Source: Chitinophagaceae bacterium (GTDB lineage Bacteria > Bacteroidota > Bacteroidia > Chitinophagales > Chitinophagaceae). Taken from it: 64,000 nucleotides of DNA. Below, one piece after another: positions 8,821-17,512 of the stretch. The notes beneath the pieces were generated by a model. The model searched no databases, was not told where the DNA came from, and saw only the letters and a program-made list of their open reading frames with translations. Location: assembly GCA_022841365.1 (NCBI GenBank), contig JALHRP010000013.1, forward strand, positions 1-64,000. Reading direction: 5' to 3'. The translations under genes and the position numbers were made by a program. Within the stretch, counting starts at the first letter, position 1; each line of letters starts with the position of its first letter.

Positions 8821-9267
8821 TTATTTTTTCTTCTTCTTTTCTATTCTGCTTGCTTCTCCGGAAGCGGAGAGCCTGTAAATACTTTTATAATTGTCGTTTT
8901 CTGTTTTAACAAGGTAATAAAGCTCTCCTTCTTTGCTGATCTCTGCAATGCTGAGAATAGTTTGTTCCTCAGACAACTGCAAAACTGTTTTTGCAGAGAG
9001 GTAGGTCATCTGTTCTTTTTGTATCACCCGCTGCACAGTGGTTACTTCTCCATCTGCCGTGTACCATGCACGCATCACATCTTTGTTCAGCTTAAAACTG
9101 ACAATGTACACATCTTCGCTGCTCGACCATTCTACTTCACTTGCTCCGCCAAATTCTTTTGCAAATGCTTCCGTTACTTTTTGATTGTCTAAAGGCAGTG
9201 GTGATGCGCTAACCCAAGTAACTGCAGAAAAAATAACTGCAGCTAATAATCCTGTTGCTTTTTTCAT
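8821..9267 (-). CDS. Small secreted protein, PepSY-like (BLIP-like fold)
   Basis: This 148-residue protein has a signal peptide ending ...SASP. The mature part begins AFAKEFGGASEVEWSSSEDVYIVSF and has the pattern of the Bacteroidota PepSY-like/beta-lactamase-inhibitor-like small proteins: W near a D/E-rich turn, alternating beta strands, and AWYTADGE. The C-terminus ends in six lysines. The function is unknown; many relatives are periplasmic. It has its own terminator. The family call is by pattern only. Confidence 0.65.
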   Translation of the reverse strand: MKKATGLLAAVIFSAVTWVSASPLPLDNQKVTEAFAKEFGGASEVEWSSSEDVYIVSFKLNKDVMRAWYTADGEVTTVQRVIQKEQMTYLSAKTVLQLSEEQTILSIAEISKEGELYYLVKTENDNYKSIYRLSASGEASRIEKKKKK

Positions 9268-9433
9268 AATGAACTGTTTAAGGTTTAATGATTAATAACT
9301 TCTTTCGATATAAAATAGAAACAGGAGTAAAATTATCTTATCTGCAAGGTCAACTGAAGGCAATCAGGACAAAAGAACGTTAATGAGATATACATATTGA
9401 CGAACGGATGCAACATTTGTAACAGACTCTTTG
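9268..9433. other. Intergenic stretch with no gene
   Basis: This is AT-rich upstream DNA of the PepSY-like gene. I find no convincing ORF or RNA structure apart from the terminator further left in the same gap. Confidence 0.5.
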
Positions 9434-9467
9434 AAAAAAATGGAAACCCTTTATTTCAAAGGGTTTC
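9434..9467 (-). terminator. Terminator downstream of the AmiC-type amidase gene
   Basis: GAAACCCTTT / AAAGGGTTTC is a perfect 10-bp stem with a 5-nt loop. On the minus strand it is followed by CCATTTTTTT. It lies about 77 bp past the amidase stop codon. Confidence 0.75.
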
Positions 9468-9543
9468 AGCTATTCTTAAAAAAATGATAAAAGCAGATTG
9501 AGTAAATGAATGGTAAAACTTGTATTGATGAGTGGAAACGGGG

Positions 9544-11286
9544 TTACTGTTTTTTACATTGCTCCAGCCAGTCTTTAATGCCCAGCACTATTTTATCGGC
9601 CATTTGTTTACGGTAAGCAGGAGTCAGTACATTCATTTCATCTTCGGGATGACTGATGAACAGGGTTTCTACCAGCACATTGGGAAATTCTGTTAGCCCA
9701 TTTAATATAAAATTGAAATTGCCAACGTTGCCGAATTCTTTTAAACCCATGTCCAGCATGTGATTTAAGATGGTTTGAGTAAGCGGACGGTAGCCGATGT
9801 ATTTATAATAAGTGCTCACTCCTTTTACACGTATGGGATCGGCTGCACTGTTTAAATGAATGCTCAGCAGCAGATCAGGATTTTTTTCTTTAAAAAAAGT
9901 AAACCGGTCGTGGTTATCGTAAGTGGTATCTTTTGTTCGTGTCATGAGCACTGTTGCGCCTTCTGCTTCCAGTGCCTGTTGCAATTCTTTTGCTATGAAC
10001 AAGGTCATATCTTTTTCCATGATACCGGTAATACCAAACGCACCTTTGTTGCTTCCGCCATGTCCTGCATCAACTCCAATCACCAAATTGCTCAATGCTA
10101 ATTGTTGCGGCTGTCGTTTTACACGAATCACCAGATTGTTACCGCTGTAATAAATGCTATGTCCCCAATGTTGCTGATGTTGTAATTCAATTGTGATGCG
10201 AAACACATCATCATCTATCTGGTTATAGTACACGTTCTTGATTTCTTTTACAGTACTCATATGTGTTAACCAGTTGCTGTTAGATGTTGCACCAAACACA
10301 TCTACTGTAATTTTTGATGGATTGATTTCCTGAAAAGATTGATAAGGCAGTTTATTGGTTAAGATGAGTGATACATAATCAAATGCAGTATCGCCCCATA
10401 CACGCATGCTTCCTGTTATAGATGAAGGACTGAAACTTCCATTCGCTAACACATCCACATGTTGCTCTTCAATATAAGCCTGTCTGTTTTTACTCAACTG
10501 CACACAATATTTATCGCCCACTTTACCCACTGCATACAGTTTTACCAACGAATCGAGATAACCCATCTTTGTACCGCCTAAACGGTCTTCGCCCAAACCA
10601 AGCAACAAATAAGGAAGCTTTCCTTTTGTTTGTAAAACAATGGGGCGTTCGGGCATTAATGCAAATGTGCTTTTGGTAACAACTTCAATTTGCTGATCAT
10701 CTTTTGTACGAATGATTACTTTCAATTTTGTTTTGGTTGATGTAAACAGATCTTCGTTTTCTTTTACAATGTATTCGCCTTTGTAAATTCCTTTGATGCC
10801 ATTTGAATCTTTTACAGGCACTTCCAATAACTCAAAACCATTTTCCAATTTAACAGCAGAGCCGGGAAATGTTTTGATGCTGAATTTTACATGATCGCCG
10901 GGTTTCAGCAGCAGATCACCCTGCGGTTCAATCCGCAGATATTCTACCGTATAACTGTTTACTTCTTTTTCTTTTGCGGGCAGTTGATAGTTGTAAGAAA
11001 CTTTTTGTGTTACTACATATCCTCTTTTATCTGTAGCAACAAATGCAAAGCTTGTATCTCCCGTTTTCAGATTTACTTCGGCAGCAAATGCACCTGTGGG
11101 CCACACTTTTACTTCTGCTCCATTAATCGTAAGTGTGCATTCTTTACAGGTGGTCCCTGTAATAAACTGCCTTGCTGTTGTTACAGTATTCTGCAGTTTT
11201 GAAGGATTGACAAATCTGAGCGAAACAGTTTGAGCACCCACACTGCCAACAAATAATAAACAGAAAAAGAAATTAAACAGCCGCAT
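9544..11286 (-). CDS. N-acetylmuramoyl-L-alanine amidase (Amidase_3), periplasmic
   Basis: This is a 580-residue exported protein with a signal peptide ending ...GSVGAQ. The C-terminal ~185 residues form a zinc amidase_3 domain: GVDAGHGGSNKGAFG (first His), the metal Glu in GIMEKDMTLFIAK, SIHLNSAAD, and the catalytic Glu in LVETLF. It cleaves the bond between MurNAc and L-Ala in peptidoglycan. The first ~390 residues are beta-rich and probably include an SH3-like segment plus an AMIN-like region for localisation. The last two assignments are inference. The gene is monocistronic with its own terminator. Confidence 0.9.
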   Translation of the reverse strand: MRLFNFFFCLLFVGSVGAQTVSLRFVNPSKLQNTVTTARQFITGTTCKECTLTINGAEVKVWPTGAFAAEVNLKTGDTSFAFVATDKRGYVVTQKVSYNYQLPAKEKEVNSYTVEYLRIEPQGDLLLKPGDHVKFSIKTFPGSAVKLENGFELLEVPVKDSNGIKGIYKGEYIVKENEDLFTSTKTKLKVIIRTKDDQQIEVVTKSTFALMPERPIVLQTKGKLPYLLLGLGEDRLGGTKMGYLDSLVKLYAVGKVGDKYCVQLSKNRQAYIEEQHVDVLANGSFSPSSITGSMRVWGDTAFDYVSLILTNKLPYQSFQEINPSKITVDVFGATSNSNWLTHMSTVKEIKNVYYNQIDDDVFRITIELQHQQHWGHSIYYSGNNLVIRVKRQPQQLALSNLVIGVDAGHGGSNKGAFGITGIMEKDMTLFIAKELQQALEAEGATVLMTRTKDTTYDNHDRFTFFKEKNPDLLLSIHLNSAADPIRVKGVSTYYKYIGYRPLTQTILNHMLDMGLKEFGNVGNFNFILNGLTEFPNVLVETLFISHPEDEMNVLTPAYRKQMADKIVLGIKDWLEQCKKQ

Positions 11287-11302
11287 AATGAGGTGTATTT
11301 AA

Positions 11303-11337
11303 ATAAAAAATCCTTTGCAAAATAGGCAAAGGATTTT
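11303..11337 (-). terminator. Terminator after the acyl-CoA dehydrogenase gene
   Basis: A perfect 12-bp stem AAAATCCTTTGC / GCAAAGGATTTT has a 7-nt loop and then a T-rich tract on the minus strand. Confidence 0.85.
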
Positions 11338-11359
11338 AGAACAAATTCGGGTTATTATT

Positions 11360-13150
11360 TTAAAGCGGATATTTTCCGTCGTTGCGCATTTTGGCAACAA
11401 TTCTTCTTCTTGCTTCTTTGCTGTTAAACGGATCAACTTTTGTAAACCGTTTTAAGCCCAGCAACATCATGCGTTGTTCATCACCATCTGCAAATGCATT
11501 GATGGCATCTTTACCAAATTTATTGATGCGGTCGGCAGCATCATATAAATAGGTACGCATCATATCCAGTTCAAACTGACAAGCTGCTTCACCTTTTTGC
11601 TCTACCAGTTTGGCAGCACGCAGCAAAGCACTTTCTGCATTAAAGGTTTGTATGGCCATGTCTGCAATATTCATCAGCACTTCCTGCTCATGCTCAATCT
11701 TCATCATTAATTTTTGCACTGCAGCACCGGCCGTCATCATAATTGCTTTTTTGAAATTAGCAATGGCTTTCATCTCTTTTGCAAATGGAGTTTCATCATC
11801 GCTTCCAAAATCAGGAATACTCATCAGTTCTTTCTGAACTGCCATAGCCGGACCCATAATATCCAAACGACCTTTCATGGCACGTTTCAATACCATATCA
11901 ACTGTTAATAAACGATTGATCTCATTGGTACCCTCATAAATACGGTTGATGCGGCTGTCACGATAAGCTCTTGAAATATCATACTCATCACTAAACCCGT
12001 TACCACCATGTATCTGCACACCTTCATCTACTGTATAATCCAGCACCTCACTGCCATCTACTTTTAACATGGCACATTCAATAGCATATTCTTCTGCTGC
12101 GCCGAGTAATGCTTCATAAAAGGGTTTACCCGCTGCCATTAATTCGTGTTCTTTTTCATCAATCCATTTACTGGTGCGGTATAATGCACTTTCACTTACC
12201 CAGATGCGTGTTACAATTTCTGCAAGTTTAAACTGAATAGCACCGAAGTTGATGATCGGTGTTTTAAACTGCTCTCTTGTGATGGCGTATTGCAATGCAA
12301 GATTCAATGTTCGTTTTGATCCGCCAATTGCTGCGGCTGCTAATTTTAAACGACCGATATTTAAAATGTTGAAAGCAATTACATGTCCTTTTCCTTTTTC
12401 GCCCAGTAAATTTTCAACCGGTATTTTACAATCCTGGAAATACAACTGAACAGTGGATGATCCTTTAATACCCATCTTATGTTCTTCGGGGCCTTGTGTA
12501 AATCCTTCCATACCACGTTCAACAATAAAGCCGGTAAATTCTTTACCATCAATTTTTGCAAACACCGTATAGATGTCTGCAAAACCACCATTGGTGATCC
12601 AGCATTTTTGTCCGTTCAATATATAATGCTTACCATCTTCACTTAATACAGCTGTTGTTTTTGCACCCAGTGCATCGCTGCCACTGTTGGGCTCCGTTAG
12701 TCCGTATGCACCTTTCCATTCGCCTGTAGAAAGCTTAGGAATATATTTTGATTTTTGTTCGGGTGTACCAAAATATAAAATGGGCAACAAACCAATGCCT
12801 GAGTGTGCCGCAGCAGCTACAGAAAAAGAATAACCTCCGCCCAATCCTTCACTGATGAGTGTGGAGGTAACAAAATCTTTTCCCAATCCGCCGAGATCTT
12901 CGGGTGTTGAACTGCCCAACAATCCAAGTTCGCCTGCCTTGGTCATTAAACCCGGCATGAGGCCTTCTTCCATTTTATCTAAACGGGCAACAATGGGCAA
13001 TACTTCGGTTTCAATAAATGTTGCACACATTTCTTTTACCATCAATTGCTCTTCATTGAAATTTTCAGGAATAAAGGTATCCTGCGGCGTACTTGTTTTT
13101 ACCAGCCACTCGCCGCCTTTACGTGTTGCTGCAATCGTTACGGTGCTCAT
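11360..13150 (-). CDS. Acyl-CoA dehydrogenase (FAD-dependent, long form)
   Basis: This 596-residue enzyme catalyses alpha,beta-dehydrogenation of acyl-CoA in fatty-acid beta-oxidation. Typical segments are AYGLTEPNSGSDALGAKTTA (FAD/substrate loop), CWITNGGFADIY, the arginine-bearing REQF, and IHGGNGFSDEYDISRAYRDSRINRIYEGTNEI near residue 400, the ACAD signature around the catalytic Glu. A C-terminal extension of about 170 residues resembles that of very-long-chain (ACADVL-type) enzymes. A MarR regulator gene lies just upstream in the same direction with 226 bp between them. Co-regulation is possible but not shown. Confidence 0.92.
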   Translation of the reverse strand: MSTVTIAATRKGGEWLVKTSTPQDTFIPENFNEEQLMVKEMCATFIETEVLPIVARLDKMEEGLMPGLMTKAGELGLLGSSTPEDLGGLGKDFVTSTLISEGLGGGYSFSVAAAAHSGIGLLPILYFGTPEQKSKYIPKLSTGEWKGAYGLTEPNSGSDALGAKTTAVLSEDGKHYILNGQKCWITNGGFADIYTVFAKIDGKEFTGFIVERGMEGFTQGPEEHKMGIKGSSTVQLYFQDCKIPVENLLGEKGKGHVIAFNILNIGRLKLAAAAIGGSKRTLNLALQYAITREQFKTPIINFGAIQFKLAEIVTRIWVSESALYRTSKWIDEKEHELMAAGKPFYEALLGAAEEYAIECAMLKVDGSEVLDYTVDEGVQIHGGNGFSDEYDISRAYRDSRINRIYEGTNEINRLLTVDMVLKRAMKGRLDIMGPAMAVQKELMSIPDFGSDDETPFAKEMKAIANFKKAIMMTAGAAVQKLMMKIEHEQEVLMNIADMAIQTFNAESALLRAAKLVEQKGEAACQFELDMMRTYLYDAADRINKFGKDAINAFADGDEQRMMLLGLKRFTKVDPFNSKEARRRIVAKMRNDGKYPL

Positions 13151-13190
13151 ATATTTATGTTTTAAAAGTTTAATCGGCCTCTTCCTCCTT

Positions 13191-13213
13191 CTCCTTCTCC
13201 CGTAGAGAAGGAG
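13191..13213. repeat. CTCCTTCTC/GAGAAGGAG hairpin
   Basis: A perfect 9-bp stem with a 5-nt loop lies in the gap between the MarR and acyl-CoA dehydrogenase genes. A GC-rich CTCCCCCTCGGGGGGAG segment follows about 120 bp further right. Neither has a T-tract, so I call them intergenic palindromic repeats rather than terminators. Confidence 0.5.
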
Positions 13214-13376
13214 CGGTGCTTCATCATTTATCCTATCAATCGTTCTACCACATCATCTTTTATATTCTTATCATCACATTTCAATATCTCTAAATAAAAT
13301 CAACATTTTAATCGAGCTTGGGCTGTGCTTTGGTTTCTCCCCCTCGGGGGGAGCCAGAGGGGGCCTCTGCTGCTAA

Positions 13377-13817
13377 TTATTTCAAATTATCATACACTAT
13401 CTGCAACACTTCTTTACAGATGTCAATTTTATCGGCCGGCACTCCAATCAATGCTTCGTTCAAGGTAGTGTTGGCGAGTAACATGGTTTCTTCTTCCAGC
13501 TTTTTTCCCTGCTCCGTTAAAAAAACCTGGTTGATGCGGCGGTCGTTTTTACTGGCAACACGTTTTACCAGTTTTAATTTTTCCAGATTATCAACCAACC
13601 TTGTTATACTGGGCTTGTCTCTGAAAGTTGCATTGCATAAATCCTGTTGACTCAACCCATCGTTCTTCCACAAATGATAAAGCACACTCCATTGTTCAAC
13701 AGTAATTTCAGCACCTCCCTGTTTCAGATTTTTTTGCAAACGCCTTGCAATAGCCGTACTGGCTTTCCCCGTCATAAAGCTGTACAGCTCCCCTTTTTTA
13801 AATTGGTTGTTTGGCAT
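13377..13817 (-). CDS. MarR family transcriptional regulator
   Basis: This 146-residue winged-helix repressor has the arrangement ITVEQWSVLYHLWKNDGLSQQDLCNATFRDKPSITRLVDNLEKLKLVKRVASKNDRRINQVFLTEQGKKL: helix-turn-helix followed by the DRR wing, typical of MarR. Its N- and C-terminal helices would form the dimer interface and ligand pocket. A perfect palindrome (TAGTTG-N6-CAACTA) lies immediately upstream of its ATG and is a likely autoregulatory operator. The neighbours are the downstream acyl-CoA dehydrogenase and a divergent radical SAM gene, either of which might also be controlled. Confidence 0.9.
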   Translation of the reverse strand: MPNNQFKKGELYSFMTGKASTAIARRLQKNLKQGGAEITVEQWSVLYHLWKNDGLSQQDLCNATFRDKPSITRLVDNLEKLKLVKRVASKNDRRINQVFLTEQGKKLEEETMLLANTTLNEALIGVPADKIDICKEVLQIVYDNLK

Positions 13818-13818
13818 A

Positions 13819-13836
13819 TAGTTGTTTATGCAACTA
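13819..13836. promoter_or_regulatory. Palindromic operator candidate for the MarR regulator
   Basis: TAGTTG-TTTATG-CAACTA is a perfect inverted repeat with 6-bp half-sites. It sits 1 bp upstream of the regulator start codon and abuts a minus-strand near match to the -7 box (TTATTTTCG). The position fits repression of its own promoter. Confidence 0.55.
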
Positions 13837-13935
13837 CTCGAAAATAAGTCTTTTTTTGAAATAATCTTTCATTAGTAAAAAAATATTTTGTGAAATGCGT
13901 CAAATCTTGTGTGATGATGCATGGATATTGCAGTT

Positions 13936-13944
13936 TATCTTTGT
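13936..13944 (+). promoter_or_regulatory. -7 box for the SPASM radical SAM gene, nearly leaderless
   Basis: TATCTTTGT matches TAnnTTTGY perfectly and ends 5 nt before ATG 13950, so transcription should begin at or next to the start codon. Confidence 0.6.
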
Positions 13945-13949
13945 CCGTC

Positions 13950-14981
13950 ATGGCTCAACTACACCGCAATGATCTGCTGAATCTGTTTTCCAAGCTTACT
14001 GTTCGTCGTGCAGTGAACGCAGCAAAGGTGTGGAGCAGCTATCAGTTGAGCCGTTTACTCAACAAACCCATTCAATGGGGTTACCCTATCTCCATCTCCT
14101 TTGAACCAACCACCAGTTGCAACCTCCGTTGCCCCGAATGCCCAAGCGGATTAAGAGAGTTTACCCGGCCAACAGGTATGTTGCAGAAAAGTTTTTTCGA
14201 ACAAACCATTGATGATATTCATAAAGACCTGCTGTATCTCATTTTTTATTTCCAGGGAGAGCCCTATCTCAATCCGGAGTTTTTGCCAATGGTAAACTAT
14301 GCGTCGCAGAAAAAAATTTACACAGCCACTTCTACCAACGCACATTATCTCACGGATGAAAAAGCAAAACAAACTGTAGAGAGCGGGTTAGACCGTTTGA
14401 TCATTTCCATTGATGGCACCACACAGGATGTTTATCAGCAATACCGTGTAGGTGGCACACTGAATAAAGTAATGGAAGGTGCAAAGAATATTGTGAAGTG
14501 GAAAAAAGAACTGAACAGCAAAACACCTTTGGTGGTATTTCAGTTTTTAGTGGTAAAGCCAAATGAACATCAAATGGACGATGTAAAACAACTGGCTAAA
14601 GAAATTGGTGCAGATGATGTGTGGTTTAAAACTGCACAGATCTATGATTATGAAAAAGATCCCAATCAACTCATTCCTACTTTAGATAAATACAGCCGTT
14701 ATACAAAAAATGCTGACGGTTCTTATTCTCCCAAAAATAAATTGCAGAATCACTGCTGGAAATTATGGCATGCCAATGTAATTACCTGGGATGGGCTGGT
14801 GGTTCCCTGTTGTTTTGATAAAGATGCCATGCATCAACTGGGGAATTTAAAAATGCAATCCTTTAAACAGGTTTGGAATAATGATAACTACAAGCAATTT
14901 CGTAAAGAATTGATGACCAGCCGGAAGAATATAGACATCTGTTCCAACTGCAGCGAAGGCCTCAAGGTTTGGGAAGAATAA
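13950..14981 (+). CDS. Radical SAM/SPASM domain protein
   Basis: This 343-residue cytoplasmic enzyme carries the radical SAM CxxxCxxC site in SCNLRCPECPSG for the SAM-binding 4Fe-4S cluster. Its C-terminal cysteine set (NHCWKLW, VVPCCFDKD, CSNCSEGLK) is of SPASM type for extra clusters. SPASM proteins modify peptides, anaerobic sulfatases or other substrates, and nothing nearby identifies a substrate. I start at ATG 13950 (MAQLHRND...). The track start at 13890 is upstream of the promoter box. The gene is divergent from the MarR regulator and may be within its reach. Confidence 0.88.
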   Translation: MAQLHRNDLLNLFSKLTVRRAVNAAKVWSSYQLSRLLNKPIQWGYPISISFEPTTSCNLRCPECPSGLREFTRPTGMLQKSFFEQTIDDIHKDLLYLIFYFQGEPYLNPEFLPMVNYASQKKIYTATSTNAHYLTDEKAKQTVESGLDRLIISIDGTTQDVYQQYRVGGTLNKVMEGAKNIVKWKKELNSKTPLVVFQFLVVKPNEHQMDDVKQLAKEIGADDVWFKTAQIYDYEKDPNQLIPTLDKYSRYTKNADGSYSPKNKLQNHCWKLWHANVITWDGLVVPCCFDKDAMHQLGNLKMQSFKQVWNNDNYKQFRKELMTSRKNIDICSNCSEGLKVWEE

Positions 14982-15141
14982 TATTGTTTACACCTTCTTC
15001 TTGTTTTCATTTTTCCCACATTATTCTCTTCTGGCATGATTTTCCTGAATCAGAAAAAAGAATTCGGTTTTCCTACATCCATCTTTGATGTGGTTCCGTA
15101 TATGTCTTCATCAAATCATTAAAAAAAACAAAATCAGTTTT

Positions 15142-15963
15142 ATGAAAAATTTATTTTTGAAAGGCGCTCTGCTTCTTGCTTTACCTCTGATCATGAATTC
15201 ATGCAAGAAAAAAGACGACATGCCACAGGTAACTGTAGTGAAAGAATGGAGTATCAGCCTCAGTGCAAAAAATGAAAACCCTGCTCCTGCGGGTCGTAAC
15301 GAAACAGGTACTGCTACATTTAAATTAATGAGCAACAATTCGTTGATGTATAACTTTTCTGTAACCGGTTTGGCTTCGGGTGATGCATTAACAGCTGCCC
15401 ATTTTCATACAGGAAATGCAGGTGCAAATGGTGGAGTCATTTTAGATTTTGCTCCAACCTTCAGCGGTTCGGCTGCAACAGGTACAGTTGTAAATCTGCG
15501 TCAGTCATTGGTTGACAGTTTAAAAAGTGATGCGAATGAAATTTACTTAAACATTCATTCAACACAGGTTCCTTCAGGTATTGTACGCAGCCAGATCAAC
15601 ACCAAAGTTGAATTGGCTATGGATGTGTTGTTGAGTGGTGCTAATGAAGTACCTGCAATTACAACTACAGCTACAGGTGTTGCCCGTTTACGTTTAACAG
15701 CCGACAAGAAATTATATTCAGTAATCAGCGTTGGTTCACTTGAAGCAGGTGATGCATTACAGTTTGCTCATGTACACAGAGGTGCTGCCGGTGCAAACGG
15801 TACTGTACTTTTAACTCTTGCCGGCGTAGCTGCAGACTTTGCGATCAATAAAGTATTTACATTGGATGATGCAACTTATACAGCTTTGAAAAATGATGCA
15901 CTCTATGTAAACGCCCATTCTACACTTTATGCAAGTGGTGTAGTAAGAGGTCAGATCAGATAA
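15142..15963 (+). CDS. Lipoprotein with two CHRD domains
   Basis: This 273-residue protein has a lipoprotein signal (MNSCKKKD with the lipobox Cys) and two copies of the CHRD module. Each copy has the pattern ...ALTAAHFHTGNAGANGGVIL / ...ALQFAHVHRGAAGANGTVLL and ends in HSTxxxSGxVRxQI. CHRD domains were named from chordin; in bacteria they occur in surface proteins of unknown role. The start at ATG 15142 puts the lipobox about 18 residues in. The track start at 15085 adds an unlikely N-terminus. A strong terminator follows. Confidence 0.9.
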   Translation: MKNLFLKGALLLALPLIMNSCKKKDDMPQVTVVKEWSISLSAKNENPAPAGRNETGTATFKLMSNNSLMYNFSVTGLASGDALTAAHFHTGNAGANGGVILDFAPTFSGSAATGTVVNLRQSLVDSLKSDANEIYLNIHSTQVPSGIVRSQINTKVELAMDVLLSGANEVPAITTTATGVARLRLTADKKLYSVISVGSLEAGDALQFAHVHRGAAGANGTVLLTLAGVAADFAINKVFTLDDATYTALKNDALYVNAHSTLYASGVVRGQIR

Positions 15964-15985
15964 GCTAACCTTATTTATATCTCAG

Positions 15986-16016
15986 GTGCCGGGCAAATGC
16001 CCGGCACTTTTTTTTG
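15986..16016 (+). terminator. Terminator after the CHRD lipoprotein gene
   Basis: A perfect 9-bp GC-rich stem GTGCCGGGC / GCCCGGCAC with an AAAT loop is followed by an eight-T run. Confidence 0.92.
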
Positions 16017-16066
16017 ATCAGTATTACCTGACTTGCTTCTGGCATTTTTCTTTGTAATTTCATTGC

Positions 16067-17104
16067 ATGACTTCATTCAGTAACCGCTTACGCCAGATCA
16101 TTTTATTAGTTGTGTTAATTGCACTTGGTTTATTACTGGTAAAAGAGCTCTATGTTTTTTTACCGGGGTTTTTAGGTGCTGTTACATTATATATTTTAAG
16201 TAAGAAATGGTTTCGCTATTTAACGATCCATAAAAAATGGAACGCCGGATTAACTGCTACCGTTTTTATTCTGGGATTTATTGTTACCATCGGGTTGCCT
16301 GTTTATTCAATCGTAAGCATGCTGTCGCCAAAGATCAGTCAGGTATTCAGTCATTCAGATGAACTGGTCCTGGGCTTAAAGTCGGTTTCGGCGCAGGTAA
16401 AATCCTGGACCGGGCAGGAATTATTAACAGACGAGAACATTGGTGAAGTGCAAAAGCGGATTGCTAATTTTTTTCCTGCTTTTTTAAACAGCACAGCTAT
16501 GATTCTTGCCAACCTGGCCATGATGCTGTTTGTTTATTTCTTTATGCTTACCAATGGCAAACAACTTGAAAAATCATTTAACTCCTTTCTGCCGTTACGT
16601 GATGAAAATATTGAAATCCTCGGTAAAGAAACCATCAGTGTTGTAAGAGCCAATGCCATCGGCATTCCGCTTATTTCATTGATTCAGGGCATATGTGCAT
16701 TAATCGGCTACTGGATATTTGGCATCAACGATTTTGTATTGTGGGGTTTTTTGACCGGAGTATTTGCGTTCTTTCCCATTGTTGGTACAACACTTATCTG
16801 GGCACCACTTGTTGTTTTTCTTTTTTCACAGGGAAATACCGGACAAGGTATTGGTCTGCTGATTTACAGTTTACTTGTTACAGGTAATGTTGATTATCTG
16901 GCCAGAATTACATTAATGAAAAGGCTGGGCGATGTTCATCCCATGGTAACTGTGCTGGGTGTAATTGTTGGACTCAGTCTGTTTGGCTTTTGGGGTTTTA
17001 TTTTCGGACCATTACTCATCAGCTATTTTATGCTGCTGTTTAAAATTTATACCAATGAGTTTGGACCCATGCATGCTGAAGAAAACGAATCAAAAACAAC
17101 ATAG
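16067..17104 (+). CDS. AI-2E family transporter (PerM-like permease)
   Basis: This 345-residue polytopic membrane protein has about seven or eight hydrophobic segments. It has the family-typical central region NAIGIPLISLIQGICALIGYWIFG followed by AFFPIVGTTLIWAPLV and a C-terminal HPMVTVLGVIVGLSLFGFWGFIFGPLL. Members export diverse solutes; the autoinducer-2 role is shown for only a few, so the substrate is unknown. The gene is downstream of a terminator and likely independently transcribed. It is convergent with the DUF6970-like lipoprotein gene. Confidence 0.9.
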   Translation: MTSFSNRLRQIILLVVLIALGLLLVKELYVFLPGFLGAVTLYILSKKWFRYLTIHKKWNAGLTATVFILGFIVTIGLPVYSIVSMLSPKISQVFSHSDELVLGLKSVSAQVKSWTGQELLTDENIGEVQKRIANFFPAFLNSTAMILANLAMMLFVYFFMLTNGKQLEKSFNSFLPLRDENIEILGKETISVVRANAIGIPLISLIQGICALIGYWIFGINDFVLWGFLTGVFAFFPIVGTTLIWAPLVVFLFSQGNTGQGIGLLIYSLLVTGNVDYLARITLMKRLGDVHPMVTVLGVIVGLSLFGFWGFIFGPLLISYFMLLFKIYTNEFGPMHAEENESKTT

Positions 17105-17115
17105 AGGTAAACTGA

Positions 17116-17490
17116 TCATCGTTCATCTTTCCAAATTAACCGTTTGTTCAAAGCAGTTGTAAAAAAGTCTGTACACTTGCCGTCACCTCCTCCCGTAAAA
17201 CCTCCATTGGGTGCACAGATATAATTACAGTTTTCATCCAGCAACTCGCCATAAACATCACAACAATAAGGACTGAAATGAAATACACGTTTCCCTTTAT
17301 AACTGTATTCATACACTTCACCTGGAACTGAGCCTTTGGGTTTGGTGCTAAAAGCACTTATTTTATCTTCAATACACTCAGGTGTATTCCTTGCACAATT
17401 ATTTATATTTCTGTTTTTCAGACAGCCTGTTGCAAGAAGCAGGAGTAAAAAACTTATAATTCTTGCCATAGCTTTTTTCTTAGATGACAC
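17116..17490 (-). CDS. Small lipoprotein, DUF6970-like
   Basis: This 124-residue protein has a lipoprotein signal (FLLLLLATGC). If the start is the internal ATG at 17469 the signal peptide has a more usual length. The mature part carries a cysteine pattern (CARNTPECI, YCCDVYGELLDENCNYICAPNGG) ending GDGKCTDFF, which resembles the uncharacterised DUF6970 family. It lies 22 bp downstream of the diheme cytochrome gene in the same direction and is probably the third gene of that operon. The function is unknown; an outer-membrane-anchored location is inferred from the lipobox. Confidence 0.72.
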   Translation of the reverse strand: MSSKKKAMARIISFLLLLLATGCLKNRNINNCARNTPECIEDKISAFSTKPKGSVPGEVYEYSYKGKRVFHFSPYCCDVYGELLDENCNYICAPNGGFTGGGDGKCTDFFTTALNKRLIWKDER

Positions 17491-17512
17491 TTAAAGCATT
17501 TTGTTCGCTGCT

